This document shows positions 33,791 to 41,553 of a stretch of 64,000 bases of DNA, one piece after another; the stretch's first letter is position 1, and each line of letters begins with the position of its first letter. A program made the position numbers and the translations under genes. Under the pieces are notes generated by a model, which was not told where the DNA came from, did no database searches, and was given only the letters and a program-made list of their open reading frames with translations. This DNA comes from Actinoalloteichus_B caeruleus (lineage in GTDB: Bacteria > Actinomycetota > Actinomycetes > Mycobacteriales > Pseudonocardiaceae), in assembly GCF_000718005.1 (NCBI RefSeq), contig NZ_JODV01000003.1. The stretch is one strand, 5' to 3'.

Positions 33791-36619
33791 ATGACTGAAA
33801 CCGTCGGGAGCGCCACCGGACGAGCCAGGGGCAAGGCGAAGTCCACCACCGGCGGATCCCGGTCGGCGGGAGCGAAGCTCCGGGTGGGCCGAGTGCACAC
33901 CACGGAGGGCGTCCACCCCTACGACGCCGTGAACTGGCAGCACCGCGACGTGGTCATGACCAACTGGCGGGACGGGTCGGTCAACTTCGAGCAGCGGGGC
34001 GTCGAGTTCCCCGACTTCTGGTCGGTCAACGCCGTGAACATCGTCACCAGCAAGTACTTCCGGGGAGCGGTCGGTTCGGAGCACCGGGAGAACAGCCTCC
34101 GCCAGCTCATCGACCGGGTCGTGGGCACCTACGTCGCGGCCGGGGTCGAGCACGGCTACTTCGAGACCGACGCCGACGCGGAGATCTTCGAGCACGAGCT
34201 CACCCACATGCTGCTCCACCAGGTGTTCAGCTTCAACTCCCCGGTGTGGTTCAACGTCGGCACCTCCTCCCCGCAGCAGGTCAGCGCGTGCTTCATCCTG
34301 GCGGTCGACGACACGATGGAGTCGATCCTGAACTGGTACCGCGAGGAGGGGCTGATCTTCAAGGGCGGCTCCGGCGCGGGGCTGAACCTGTCCCGCATCC
34401 GGTCCTCCAAGGAGTTGTTGTCCTCCGGCGGCACCGCCTCGGGCCCGGTCTCGTTCATGCGCGGCGCGGACGCCTCCGCCGGCACCATCAAGTCCGGCGG
34501 CGCGACCAGGCGCGCGGCGAAGATGGTCGTCCTCGACGTCGACCACCCCGACATCGAGGAGTTCGTCGAGACCAAGGCCCGGGAGGAGCAGAAGATCCGG
34601 GCGCTGCGCGACGCCGGTTTCGACATGGACCTGGGCGGCGACGACATCGTCAGCGTGCAGTACCAGAACGCCAACAACTCGGTCCGCGTCTCCGACGAGT
34701 TCATGCGGGCCGTGGAGTCGGGCACGAACTTCGGCCTGCGGTCCCGCACCACCGGCGAGACCGTGGAGGAGGTCGACGCGCGCCGGCTCTTCGACCGCAT
34801 CGCCAGGGCGGCCTGGGAGTGCGCCGACCCCGGCATCCAGTACGACACGACCATCAACGACTGGCACACCTGCCCGGAGTCCGGCCGCATCACGGCCTCC
34901 AACCCGTGCTCCGAGTACATGCACCTCGACAACTCCAGCTGCAACCTGGCGTCGCTGAACCTGATGCGCTTCCTCGGCGAGGACGGTGTCTTCGACGCCG
35001 ACCTGTTCGAGCGGTCGGTCGAGCTGGTCATCACCGCGATGGACATCTCCATCTGCTTCGCGGACTTCCCGACACCCGAGATCGGCGACACCACCAGGAA
35101 GTTCCGCCAGCTGGGCATCGGCTACGCCAACCTCGGCGCGCTGCTGATGGCGACGGGACACGCGTACAACTCCGACGGCGGACGTTCGCTCGCCGCGTCG
35201 ATCACCTCGTTGATGACCGCGGTGTCCTACCGGCGGTCCGCCGAGCTCGCCGGCATCGTCGGCCCCTACGAGGGGTACGCGCGCAACGCGGACGCCCACC
35301 AGCGCGTCATGCGCAAGCACGCCGCGGCCAACGACCTGATCCGCACCCACAACCAGAACGACTCCGCCATCCAGGCCCGCGCCACCACCGCCTGGCAGCG
35401 CGGCCTGGAGGTCGGTGCCCGCCACGGGTGGCGGAACGCGCAGGCCAGCGTCCTCGCGCCGACCGGCACGATCGGCCTGATGATGGACTGCGACACCACG
35501 GGCATCGAACCCGACCTGGCCCTGGTGAAGTTCAAGAAGCTGGTCGGCGGCGGGTCCATGCAGATCGTCAACCAGACCGTTCCCCGCGCCCTGCGGGCGT
35601 TGGGCTACCAGCAGGAGCAGAGCGAGGCGATCGTCGAGTACATCGCCGAGCACGGGCACGTGGTGGACGCTCCCGGGCTGCGCCCGGAGCACTACGAGGT
35701 CTTCGACTGCGCCATGGGGGAGCGGGCCATCGCCCCGATGGGCCACGTCCGGATGATGGCCGCCGTCCAGCCCTTCATCTCCGGTGCCATCTCCAAGACC
35801 GTCAACCTGCCGGAACGGGCCACCGTCGAGGACGTCGCCGAGATCTACCGGGAGGGCTGGCGGCTGGGTCTGAAGGCCCTGGCCATCTACCGCGACAACT
35901 GCAAGGTCGGCCAGCCGCTGTCGGCGGGGAAGTCGAAGTCCGCCGCCGAGGAGGCCCCGGAACCGGTCGTCGAGTACCGGCCCGTCCGGAAGCGGCTGCC
36001 GAAGAAGCGGCCGAGTCAGACCGTGTCCTTCACGGTGGGAGGCGCCGAGGGCTACCTGCACGCCGGTTCCTACCCGGACGACGGCCTCGGCGAGATCTTC
36101 GTGAAACTGGGCAAGCAGGGTTCGACCCTGGCCGGCGTGATGGACGCTTTCTCCATGTCCATCTCGGTGGGCCTCCAGTACGGCATCCCCCTCGAGTTCT
36201 ACGTGTCCAAGTTCCAGAACCTCCGCTTCGAACCGGCGGGGATGACCGACGACCCGGACGTGCGGATCGCCACCAGCGTCCTCGACTACCTGTTCCGCCG
36301 CCTCGCCCTGGACTACCTGCCGTTGGAGAAGCGCGCCGAGCTGGGCATCTTCAGCGTGGCCGAGCGGTCTGCGCAGGTCGCCGGGGAGAGCGGTGACGGG
36401 ACCGAGCCGGTCGATCTGGAGGGGATGCGTTCCACCGTGGAGGCCGGGCAGGCCCCGGAGCGCCCGACGAGCGGTGCGGGCAGTTCGACCGAGCTCCTCG
36501 AACTGCGGCAGGGCAAGGAGGCGGACGCGCCGTTGTGCTTCACCTGCGGCACCAAGATGCGCCCCGCCGGGTCCTGCTACGTCTGCGAGGGCTGCGGCTC
36601 CACCTCCGGCTGCAGCTGA
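33791..36619 (+). CDS. nrdJ: Vitamin B12-dependent (class II) ribonucleotide reductase
   Basis: Reduces ribonucleotides with adenosylcobalamin and no oxygen requirement; 942 residues, normal for the long class II form. N-terminal ATP/allosteric part is followed by FNSPVWFNVGTSSPQQVSACFI, the FKGGSGAGLNLS stretch, and the active-site NPCSEYMHLDNSSCNLASL; ASVLAPTGTIGLMMDCDTTG is intact. The C-terminus ends in a Cys-rich tail (LCFTCGTKMRPAGSCYVCEG) that binds metal or shuttles electrons. ATG 33791 has GAGGAGAG nearby. It is transcribed with nrdR and ends at a strong hairpin. Confidence 0.97.
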   Translation: MTETVGSATGRARGKAKSTTGGSRSAGAKLRVGRVHTTEGVHPYDAVNWQHRDVVMTNWRDGSVNFEQRGVEFPDFWSVNAVNIVTSKYFRGAVGSEHRENSLRQLIDRVVGTYVAAGVEHGYFETDADAEIFEHELTHMLLHQVFSFNSPVWFNVGTSSPQQVSACFILAVDDTMESILNWYREEGLIFKGGSGAGLNLSRIRSSKELLSSGGTASGPVSFMRGADASAGTIKSGGATRRAAKMVVLDVDHPDIEEFVETKAREEQKIRALRDAGFDMDLGGDDIVSVQYQNANNSVRVSDEFMRAVESGTNFGLRSRTTGETVEEVDARRLFDRIARAAWECADPGIQYDTTINDWHTCPESGRITASNPCSEYMHLDNSSCNLASLNLMRFLGEDGVFDADLFERSVELVITAMDISICFADFPTPEIGDTTRKFRQLGIGYANLGALLMATGHAYNSDGGRSLAASITSLMTAVSYRRSAELAGIVGPYEGYARNADAHQRVMRKHAAANDLIRTHNQNDSAIQARATTAWQRGLEVGARHGWRNAQASVLAPTGTIGLMMDCDTTGIEPDLALVKFKKLVGGGSMQIVNQTVPRALRALGYQQEQSEAIVEYIAEHGHVVDAPGLRPEHYEVFDCAMGERAIAPMGHVRMMAAVQPFISGAISKTVNLPERATVEDVAEIYREGWRLGLKALAIYRDNCKVGQPLSAGKSKSAAEEAPEPVVEYRPVRKRLPKKRPSQTVSFTVGGAEGYLHAGSYPDDGLGEIFVKLGKQGSTLAGVMDAFSMSISVGLQYGIPLEFYVSKFQNLRFEPAGMTDDPDVRIATSVLDYLFRRLALDYLPLEKRAELGIFSVAERSAQVAGESGDGTEPVDLEGMRSTVEAGQAPERPTSGAGSSTELLELRQGKEADAPLCFTCGTKMRPAGSCYVCEGCGSTSGCS

Positions 36620-36633
36620 CCAAGGGCACGAGC

Positions 36634-36673
36634 GGGCTCTCCCACCGGCCGTCGGCGGCAGGTGGGAGAGCCC
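36634..36673 (+). terminator. Terminator after nrdJ
   Basis: Perfect 13-base stem GGGCTCTCCCACC / GGTGGGAGAGCCC with a 14-base loop, 15 bases beyond the nrdJ stop. Confidence 0.85.
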
Positions 36674-36757
36674 GGTCCGCCGCGGACTCGGAACCCAGAA
36701 GTGCCGGGAGAAGTAGTCGTCAGGAACGGCACCCCTCCTGCCTCCTTTTCGACCTCG

Positions 36758-37081
36758 TCAGGTGCCGGTGGTGACGAGCTGGAAAAAGCGGTTGTTCATA
36801 TGCCGCTCCGATGAGGCCGGTAGCGCCACGCCGTGCTGTGACGCGATCGCCCGTTCTATCTCCGCGATGAGGCAGGCGAGTGTGGCTGGGTTGAGGCGTC
36901 CTTGGCCGAAATGGGTGACAACGCGGTCGTATTCGCTTCGGAACAGGGTGCGGTACTGATCGTGCAACTCTTCCTCGTCGAGAGTGCTGGTGCCAACGAC
37001 CCAGGAGAAGGGTTTTCTCCCGAACATCGTCTCGAATTCCTCGTAAGCTCGGTAGGTCCAGTAGGTGTCGTAGAACGACAC
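36758..37081 (-). pseudogene. C-terminal remnant of the interrupted HNH gene
   Basis: A 107-residue frame (VSFYDTYWTYRAYEEFETMFG ... NNRFFQLVTTGT) in the same frame as the HNH gene above, separated only by a TGA and five codons. The sequence LRATC between the TGA and VSFYDTYW makes continuous protein sense, so I read it as the C-terminal half of one protein, possibly non-functional. Alternatively it is an independent small gene starting at GTG 37081, but no ribosome site is seen. GC here is about 57%, well below neighbours. Confidence 0.55.
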
Positions 37082-37096
37082 GCAGGTTGCCCGGAG

Positions 37097-37363
37097 TCAG
37101 GCCCACAGGTACTGCGGATCCTGGTGGTTGGGCGCCTCGTGGTGGCAGCGTCCGCACAGCAGAACCAGGTTTTCAGCCGTGTTGGGGCCGCCGAGTGCGC
37201 CGGGGATGACATGGCATTTCTGCAACTTCGACCGGTAGCCGCAGCGCCAACAGCGTTCGTGCGCTTCACTCCAATCCACCGCGAGGTCGCTTTCGTCTTT
37301 CCGTGCCGACCAGTAGTCGACGATTTCGCGGATGGATGGGTTCGCTCTCGCTCTGTCCCTCAT
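37097..37363 (-). CDS. HNH endonuclease, apparently truncated by a TGA
   Basis: Zinc-binding HNH nuclease of 88 residues. The first zinc pair is HERCWRCGYRS, then KCHVIPGALGGPNTAENLVLLCGRCHHEAP supplies the catalytic His/Asn/His and the second Cys-x-x-Cys pair. ATG 37363 has AAGGAGG 9 bases upstream, so the start is secure; the upstream extension to 37411 is unlikely. It stops at TGA (37097-37099) right after DPQYLWA, while the same frame continues for about 112 more codons. Likely an acquired nuclease; no partner methylase or toxin gene is adjacent. Confidence 0.8.
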   Translation of the reverse strand: MRDRARANPSIREIVDYWSARKDESDLAVDWSEAHERCWRCGYRSKLQKCHVIPGALGGPNTAENLVLLCGRCHHEAPNHQDPQYLWA

Positions 37364-37656
37364 ACGAGGGTTCCTCCTTCGTCGTGGGAGGGCGACAACG
37401 CCTGCGTTCATTCAGGATGCGGCCAGCTCAGTAGCCCCGGTCTGGCTTTCGAAGATCAATATAGACGTCTGTCGGTCGCCCGGCGGTGGTTCGGTGTGCT
37501 GATCCTTGTGCCTCGTCACACGTTCAGGGTGGCCGTCTGACGATGTTCCCCTGAATCAAGATGCCGGGCAAGGGGTTCGCCGACTGCCTGGCCGCGCCGG
37601 GCCGGCCCTGGTCGGCGAGGACTAAGCTCCGCTGAACGGGTGAGGCTGGGGGCGGC

Positions 37657-38661
37657 ATGGGACGGCGACGGGCGAGTGGGGCACTGTTCGGCCTGGCGTA
37701 CGGGGACGCGCTCGGAGCGGCAACCGAGTTCAGGACGGTCGCGGAGATCGTCGCGGAGCACGGCCCCGGCGGGCCGCGTGACCTGCGGGGCGACCCGGCC
37801 CTCGTCACCGACGACACCCAGATGACGCTGCCGGTGGGGGAGGCCCTGCTGCGCGTGACGACTCCTCCCGCCCTGAGCGCGGAGCGGGTGGAACCGCTGT
37901 TGCGGTCCGGGTTCGTGGAGTGGTCGCGCAGCCCCGAGAACAACAGGGCACCCGGGATGACCTGCCTGGAGGCGTGCGGGAGGTTGGCGGACGGGCTCCC
38001 GTGGCGTGAGGCCACCAACGACTGGTCCAAGGGGTGCGGCGCGAACATGCGCGTCGTGCCCGCGGGTCTCGCACCGGGACTGGCCGACCAGGAGCGAGCC
38101 GCCTTCGCCCAGTTCCAGGCGGCGCTGACCCACGGCCACCCCACCGCACTGGCGGCGAGTGAGCTCACCGCGCTGGCCGTGCGCTGGTTGGCCGACGGAA
38201 TGCCGCCGGCCGACCTCCCGGCGGCACTGCGGGAACACTGCCGTCTCCAGCGGTCCGTCTACCACCACGACTGGCTCGGCGACCTCTGGGACCGGCCGGG
38301 CGTGCCCGACCCCGCGACGTACATGGCCCTCGGCTGGGACGAGTGCCGCTCGGCGATCGACCGGCTCGTCGAGGCGGTGGCCGCGCCGGATCCGTCTCGT
38401 GACCCCTGTGAGCGGACCGGGGCCGGTTGGGTGGCGGAGGAGGCACTGGCGACGGCCGTGCACTGCCTGTTGCTCCACCAGGGAAGTCCGGTGGACGCGT
38501 TGGCCAGGGCGGCCACGACCAGCGGGGACTCCGACTCGATCGCGTGCCTGACGGGTGCCTTCGCCGGTGCGGCGCTCGGGATGGACGCCTGGCCGGCGGA
38601 CTGGGCCGGGCGCATCGAGTACCGGGACGAGCTGGCGCGCCTCGCCGCTGCCTGGGACTGA
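37657..38661 (+). CDS. ADP-ribosylglycohydrolase family protein
   Basis: Cytoplasmic hydrolase of 334 residues in the DraG family, which removes ADP-ribose from proteins, nucleic acids or small molecules. Characteristic sites: GALFGLAYGDALGAATEF, the metal-binding VTDDTQMTL, AATTSGDSDSIACLTGAFAGA near the end. These include the two-magnesium Asp/Thr ligands. ATG 37657 begins the conserved region. It lies just beyond the low-GC HNH islet; no partner ADP-ribosyltransferase is near, so the target is not predictable. Confidence 0.92.
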   Translation: MGRRRASGALFGLAYGDALGAATEFRTVAEIVAEHGPGGPRDLRGDPALVTDDTQMTLPVGEALLRVTTPPALSAERVEPLLRSGFVEWSRSPENNRAPGMTCLEACGRLADGLPWREATNDWSKGCGANMRVVPAGLAPGLADQERAAFAQFQAALTHGHPTALAASELTALAVRWLADGMPPADLPAALREHCRLQRSVYHHDWLGDLWDRPGVPDPATYMALGWDECRSAIDRLVEAVAAPDPSRDPCERTGAGWVAEEALATAVHCLLLHQGSPVDALARAATTSGDSDSIACLTGAFAGAALGMDAWPADWAGRIEYRDELARLAAAWD

Positions 38662-39047
38662 GGGCGCGGGCGCGTCCCCCGACCCGGGAGGTCCGCACCG
38701 CTCCTCCAGGCGGGTTCAGCGCCGAGGACCTCCTCCCGTGGTCGGTCGCTGGAAAAGGAGGTGCGGGGCGGTGCCGCCCCTTGCTACGGTCACCCTCGTG
38801 ATCTGAGAGCGAGACCCGAGTGACCCGCTGTTCCAGCGTGGTACCGCCGCTTCGGTCGCCCTTCTGACGGGCGGCTTCCCCGCGCACCGTTGACGACCCC
38901 GTTCCCCGCCGGAACGTGGATCGGTCACCGTGCCGCGCACACCTTCCCGTGCGACGGGGTTCCGTCGCGCCCGCGTCCCCGAACCGCTCGCACGGTTCCC
39001 ACCGGCGCGCCGGCGCCCCGTGACATCCCAGGAACGGAGGCCCCCAC
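38662..39047. other. Gap with no supported gene
   Basis: 386 bases of GC-rich DNA. Open frames here are continuations of shadow frames. TTGACG at 38889 could be a -35 element, but no convincing promoter was found. Confidence 0.35.
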
Positions 39048-39332
39048 ATGGCCGCTTCCCACGACCAACCCGACCTGAGCGATACGGACCGAGACCGGGC
39101 GGTGCTGCCCGCCCGCCCGTCCGCACCCCTGGCCCTCCCCCCGGAGACGACCAACACCAGCTCGGAGGAACCCGTGACCGACGCCGACCAGCCCCGCAAC
39201 CGCGCCGAGCGTCGACGTTCGGCGAAGAACCCGACCGAACGCGCTCAGCGAGGGGGGCAGGCGATGACCCGCCAGCCCCGGCGGTTCGAGGCCGCCAACC
39301 CCCGACAGCACGCTTTCCGCCGCCGGGGCTGA
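39048..39332 (+). CDS. Small basic hypothetical protein
   Basis: Possible 94-residue protein with an ordinary ribosome site (GGAGG about 8 bases before ATG 39048). It is rich in Pro, Asp and Arg, with RNRAERRRSAKNPTERAQRGG as its only notable segment, and no recognisable fold. A shorter gene from GTG 39175, also with a GGAGG site, would encode 52 residues covering the basic segment. Evidence is weak; could be a nucleic-acid-binding tail protein or not a gene. Confidence 0.4.
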   Translation: MAASHDQPDLSDTDRDRAVLPARPSAPLALPPETTNTSSEEPVTDADQPRNRAERRRSAKNPTERAQRGGQAMTRQPRRFEAANPRQHAFRRRG

Positions 39333-39485
39333 CCTGGAGGTCAACGGTTCCACCTCGACATGGCCCACGAACCCGGATGCCGTTCAGCCATTCGGTCGGG
39401 TGAGTCGGGCTGGCCGCCCTGCCGGGAAGATGAACACGGGCCGAGCTCGTTGACGGCCCCACCGGCACGCATCAGGAGGGGCGGC

Positions 39486-39983
39486 ATGGACGAGGGGACT
39501 CTGGTGATGACCGACATGGTCGCGGTTCGGGACGCTCTGGTGGACCAGTTGTCCCGGGTCGTGCAGAGCGCTCTTCTCGATCCGCTGGCCGCCCTCCTCG
39601 GCCGCCAGGAGGTCGACGAGCGGTTGGCGCCCCGGATGCGGGAGGAGGTGGACAGGTGGGCGGATGACTTACTCGGGGAGGACCAGCACACGGCGAGGTC
39701 CACGGCGGTGCGGCTGGTGTTCGCGCTGTACCCGGGGGCTGGCCCCTTCGACCCGCCCGCCACGTGGTGGCGGACGCCCTTCGGGCAGGCGGTGGCTCGC
39801 ACGGTGGGGCACCCGACCGCGCTCGCCGTCTCCTACCCCGTGGCCGCGGCGATGATGGGCCTGGGGCGCCGGGAGGTGCACGACCTGGCGCTGCGGGGGG
39901 TACTCGACCGCCACCCGGACGGCGGGATCACGACCGCGTCGGTCCGGGCGATGCTCAACAGGCAGTCGCGGCGCTCCTCCTGA
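39486..39983 (+). CDS. Hypothetical protein with a possible C-terminal DNA-binding helix pair
   Basis: Unrecognised 165-residue protein, mostly helical. The N-terminal half is acidic (MVAVRDALVDQLSRVVQSALLD ... RMREEVDRWADDLL). A Pro/Trp-containing middle (PFDPPATWWRTPFGQAVART) is followed by SYPVAAAMMGLGRREVHDLALRGVL and GITTASVRAML, which resembles a helix-turn-helix of the excisionase/MerR type but could be chance. ATG 39486 is fixed by AGGAGG 6 bases upstream. No operon partner. Confidence 0.6.
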   Translation: MDEGTLVMTDMVAVRDALVDQLSRVVQSALLDPLAALLGRQEVDERLAPRMREEVDRWADDLLGEDQHTARSTAVRLVFALYPGAGPFDPPATWWRTPFGQAVARTVGHPTALAVSYPVAAAMMGLGRREVHDLALRGVLDRHPDGGITTASVRAMLNRQSRRSS

Positions 39984-40132
39984 CCCACCCGGTGCCCGGT
40001 CGATGCCCTGTCCCGCGCGCCCGCGCGGGAGGTGGCCGCCGCGGCATCGGTGCGCGTCCGGGGCCGGAGGGGGCCTCCGGCCCCGGTTCACCCCGCCGTG
40101 ACGGATGCGGTACCGACCGGGCGACCCTGAGG

Positions 40133-40594
40133 TCAGGCCGTCGTCCGGGCCTCCCGCCCGTGCACCGCGAGGGCGTAGATGACGAGGATGTCGAACGCGA
40201 TGATCAGCGTCGTCCACAACGGGTAGGCGGCGAGGAACGCCAGGTTGACCAGCACGCTGAGACCGGCCAACACGATGCCGGTGATCCTCGCCCACTGGGC
40301 TCCGGTCATGATGCCGAGCCCGGCGAGGACGGCCACCACGCCGAGCACGAGGTGGATCCAGCCCCACGCGGTGAAGTTGAACTGGACCAGCAGGCCGTTC
40401 TCGGTGACCAGGAAGTAGTCGGACCGCAGTAGTGCCACCAGCCCCTGGATCACGTGGAACGCGCCGAGCAGGATCATGAAGATCCCCGCGAAGAGAACCC
40501 AGCCCTGGCCCGTGCCCTCCCGGCCGTCCCGGTGCAACACGGCGCCGCCGGCGGGCCGTCCGGCCGGCTGGTGTGACATGTGTGCCTCAGCCAT
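40133..40594 (-). CDS. DUF7144-type membrane protein
   Basis: Four-helix membrane protein of 153 residues; the helices are GWVLFAGIFMILLGAFHVI, GWIHLVLGVVAVLAGLGIM, ITGIVLAGLSVLVNLAFLA and LWTTLIIAFDILVIYALAV, and the pattern WxHLxLGVVAVLAGxGIMTGAQWAR is typical of DUF7144. Role unknown. ATG 40594 has GAGGAGG about 4-10 bases upstream; the longer frame to 40837 is not credible. Divergent from the methyltransferase gene. Confidence 0.85.
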   Translation of the reverse strand: MAEAHMSHQPAGRPAGGAVLHRDGREGTGQGWVLFAGIFMILLGAFHVIQGLVALLRSDYFLVTENGLLVQFNFTAWGWIHLVLGVVAVLAGLGIMTGAQWARITGIVLAGLSVLVNLAFLAAYPLWTTLIIAFDILVIYALAVHGREARTTA

Positions 40595-40799
40595 AGCTCC
40601 TCCTCTCTCCGATGCCTTGGTGGTACCCCCGGGATGCCGCCTGAACCTCCCCGCGCTGGGCGAACGGGGAATCCAGTGCGGCGCGGCGGGGAGCGCCGCC
40701 GGGCTTGGCGCGGTGCCAGCACCCACCCGGCGAAGTGAGCCGGAACACACTCGTTCGGCCGCTGGTGGTTGCGTGCCGTGATGGGTGCAAGCTGTCAGG

Positions 40800-41405
40800 A
40801 TGACTGCTTCCCGGGGTGGCCTCTCCGTCTTCCTCAACGCCGTGGTCCGGCGGCCGGCCGTGATTGGCGCCCTCGTCCCCAGCTCCCCGCTGCTCGCCCG
40901 GCGGCTGGCCGCCGTCGTGCCTGGTCAGGGCGAGCCCGTCGTGGTGGAGCTCGGCCCGGGAACGGGGCCCGTGACCGAGACGATCAGCCGGCGGCTCGGG
41001 GACCGCGGTCGCCACCTCGCGATCGAGGTCGACACCCAGCTCGCCGACCACCTCGCACGCCGGTTCCCCCGCGTGGAGGTGGTCAACGCGGACGCGGCCC
41101 GACTGGACGAACTGCTCGCCGAGCGTGACATCGACCGGGTGGACGCGGTCGTCGGAGGACTGCCCTGGTCGCTCATCCCGCTCTCCGCGCAACGGGCGAT
41201 CCTGCGACGCAGCGCGGAGAGCCTCGGGCAGCACGGAGTCTTCACGACCTTCGCCTACCTGCACGCCCTCCCGCTGGGGGGCGCCCGCCGGTTCCGGGCC
41301 CTGCTGGAGGCCACCTTCGACGAGGTGATGCCCACGCGCGTGGTGTGGCGCAACTTCCCGCCGGCGCTCACCTACGTCTGCCGGCGTCCCCGCGCCGGGC
41401 GCTGA
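40800..41405 (+). CDS. SAM-dependent methyltransferase, phospholipid/rRNA-type
   Basis: Rossmann methyltransferase of about 201 residues. Motif I is VVVELGPGTGPVTE, followed by IEVDTQLADHLARRFP, VVNADAARLDELL and VVGGLPWSLIPLSAQRAILRRS; the ELGPGTGP start and GLPW segment are shared by KsgA-like rRNA methylases and bacterial phospholipid N-methyltransferases (PmtA). The last block, FPPALTYVCRR, fits the latter better. ATG 40800 is used; GTG 40785 is also possible. No operon context helps with the substrate. Confidence 0.8.
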   Translation: MTASRGGLSVFLNAVVRRPAVIGALVPSSPLLARRLAAVVPGQGEPVVVELGPGTGPVTETISRRLGDRGRHLAIEVDTQLADHLARRFPRVEVVNADAARLDELLAERDIDRVDAVVGGLPWSLIPLSAQRAILRRSAESLGQHGVFTTFAYLHALPLGGARRFRALLEATFDEVMPTRVVWRNFPPALTYVCRRPRAGR

Positions 41406-41435
41406 CGCCGCCCACCGGTTCCCGGGCGAGTCGCC

Positions 41436-41501
41436 GCCGGCGCTCCGATCTTGACAGTGGCCACACCACTGGTGAAGGTTCTCCTGACAGGGAGCGCCGG
41501 C
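41436..41501 (+). promoter_or_regulatory. Nested hairpin leader before the S15 peptidase gene
   Basis: Outer stem GCCGGCGCTCC (41436-41446) pairs with GGAGCGCCGGC (41491-41501). Inside it CAGTGG / CCACTG (41455-41471) makes a second hairpin. It starts 30 bases after the methyltransferase stop and ends 52 bases before the peptidase start. It may be a terminator of the former or a structured leader of the latter. Confidence 0.55.
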
Positions 41502-41553
41502 GTCGACACCGCACGTGATCGCACCGGCCGAGGTTCGGGAACGGGGAGCGCGC

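Noticed and set aside
33632..36061. 809-residue minus-strand open frame opposite nrdJ
   Set aside because: It is the antisense of a well-supported class II reductase; it reads as low-complexity Gly/Arg/Val/His text without motifs. GC bias keeps such frames open.
40743..40756. GAAC-ACACTC-GTTC considered as a LexA box
   Set aside because: Spacing between the half-sites is 6 instead of 4 bases, and neighbours are not SOS genes.
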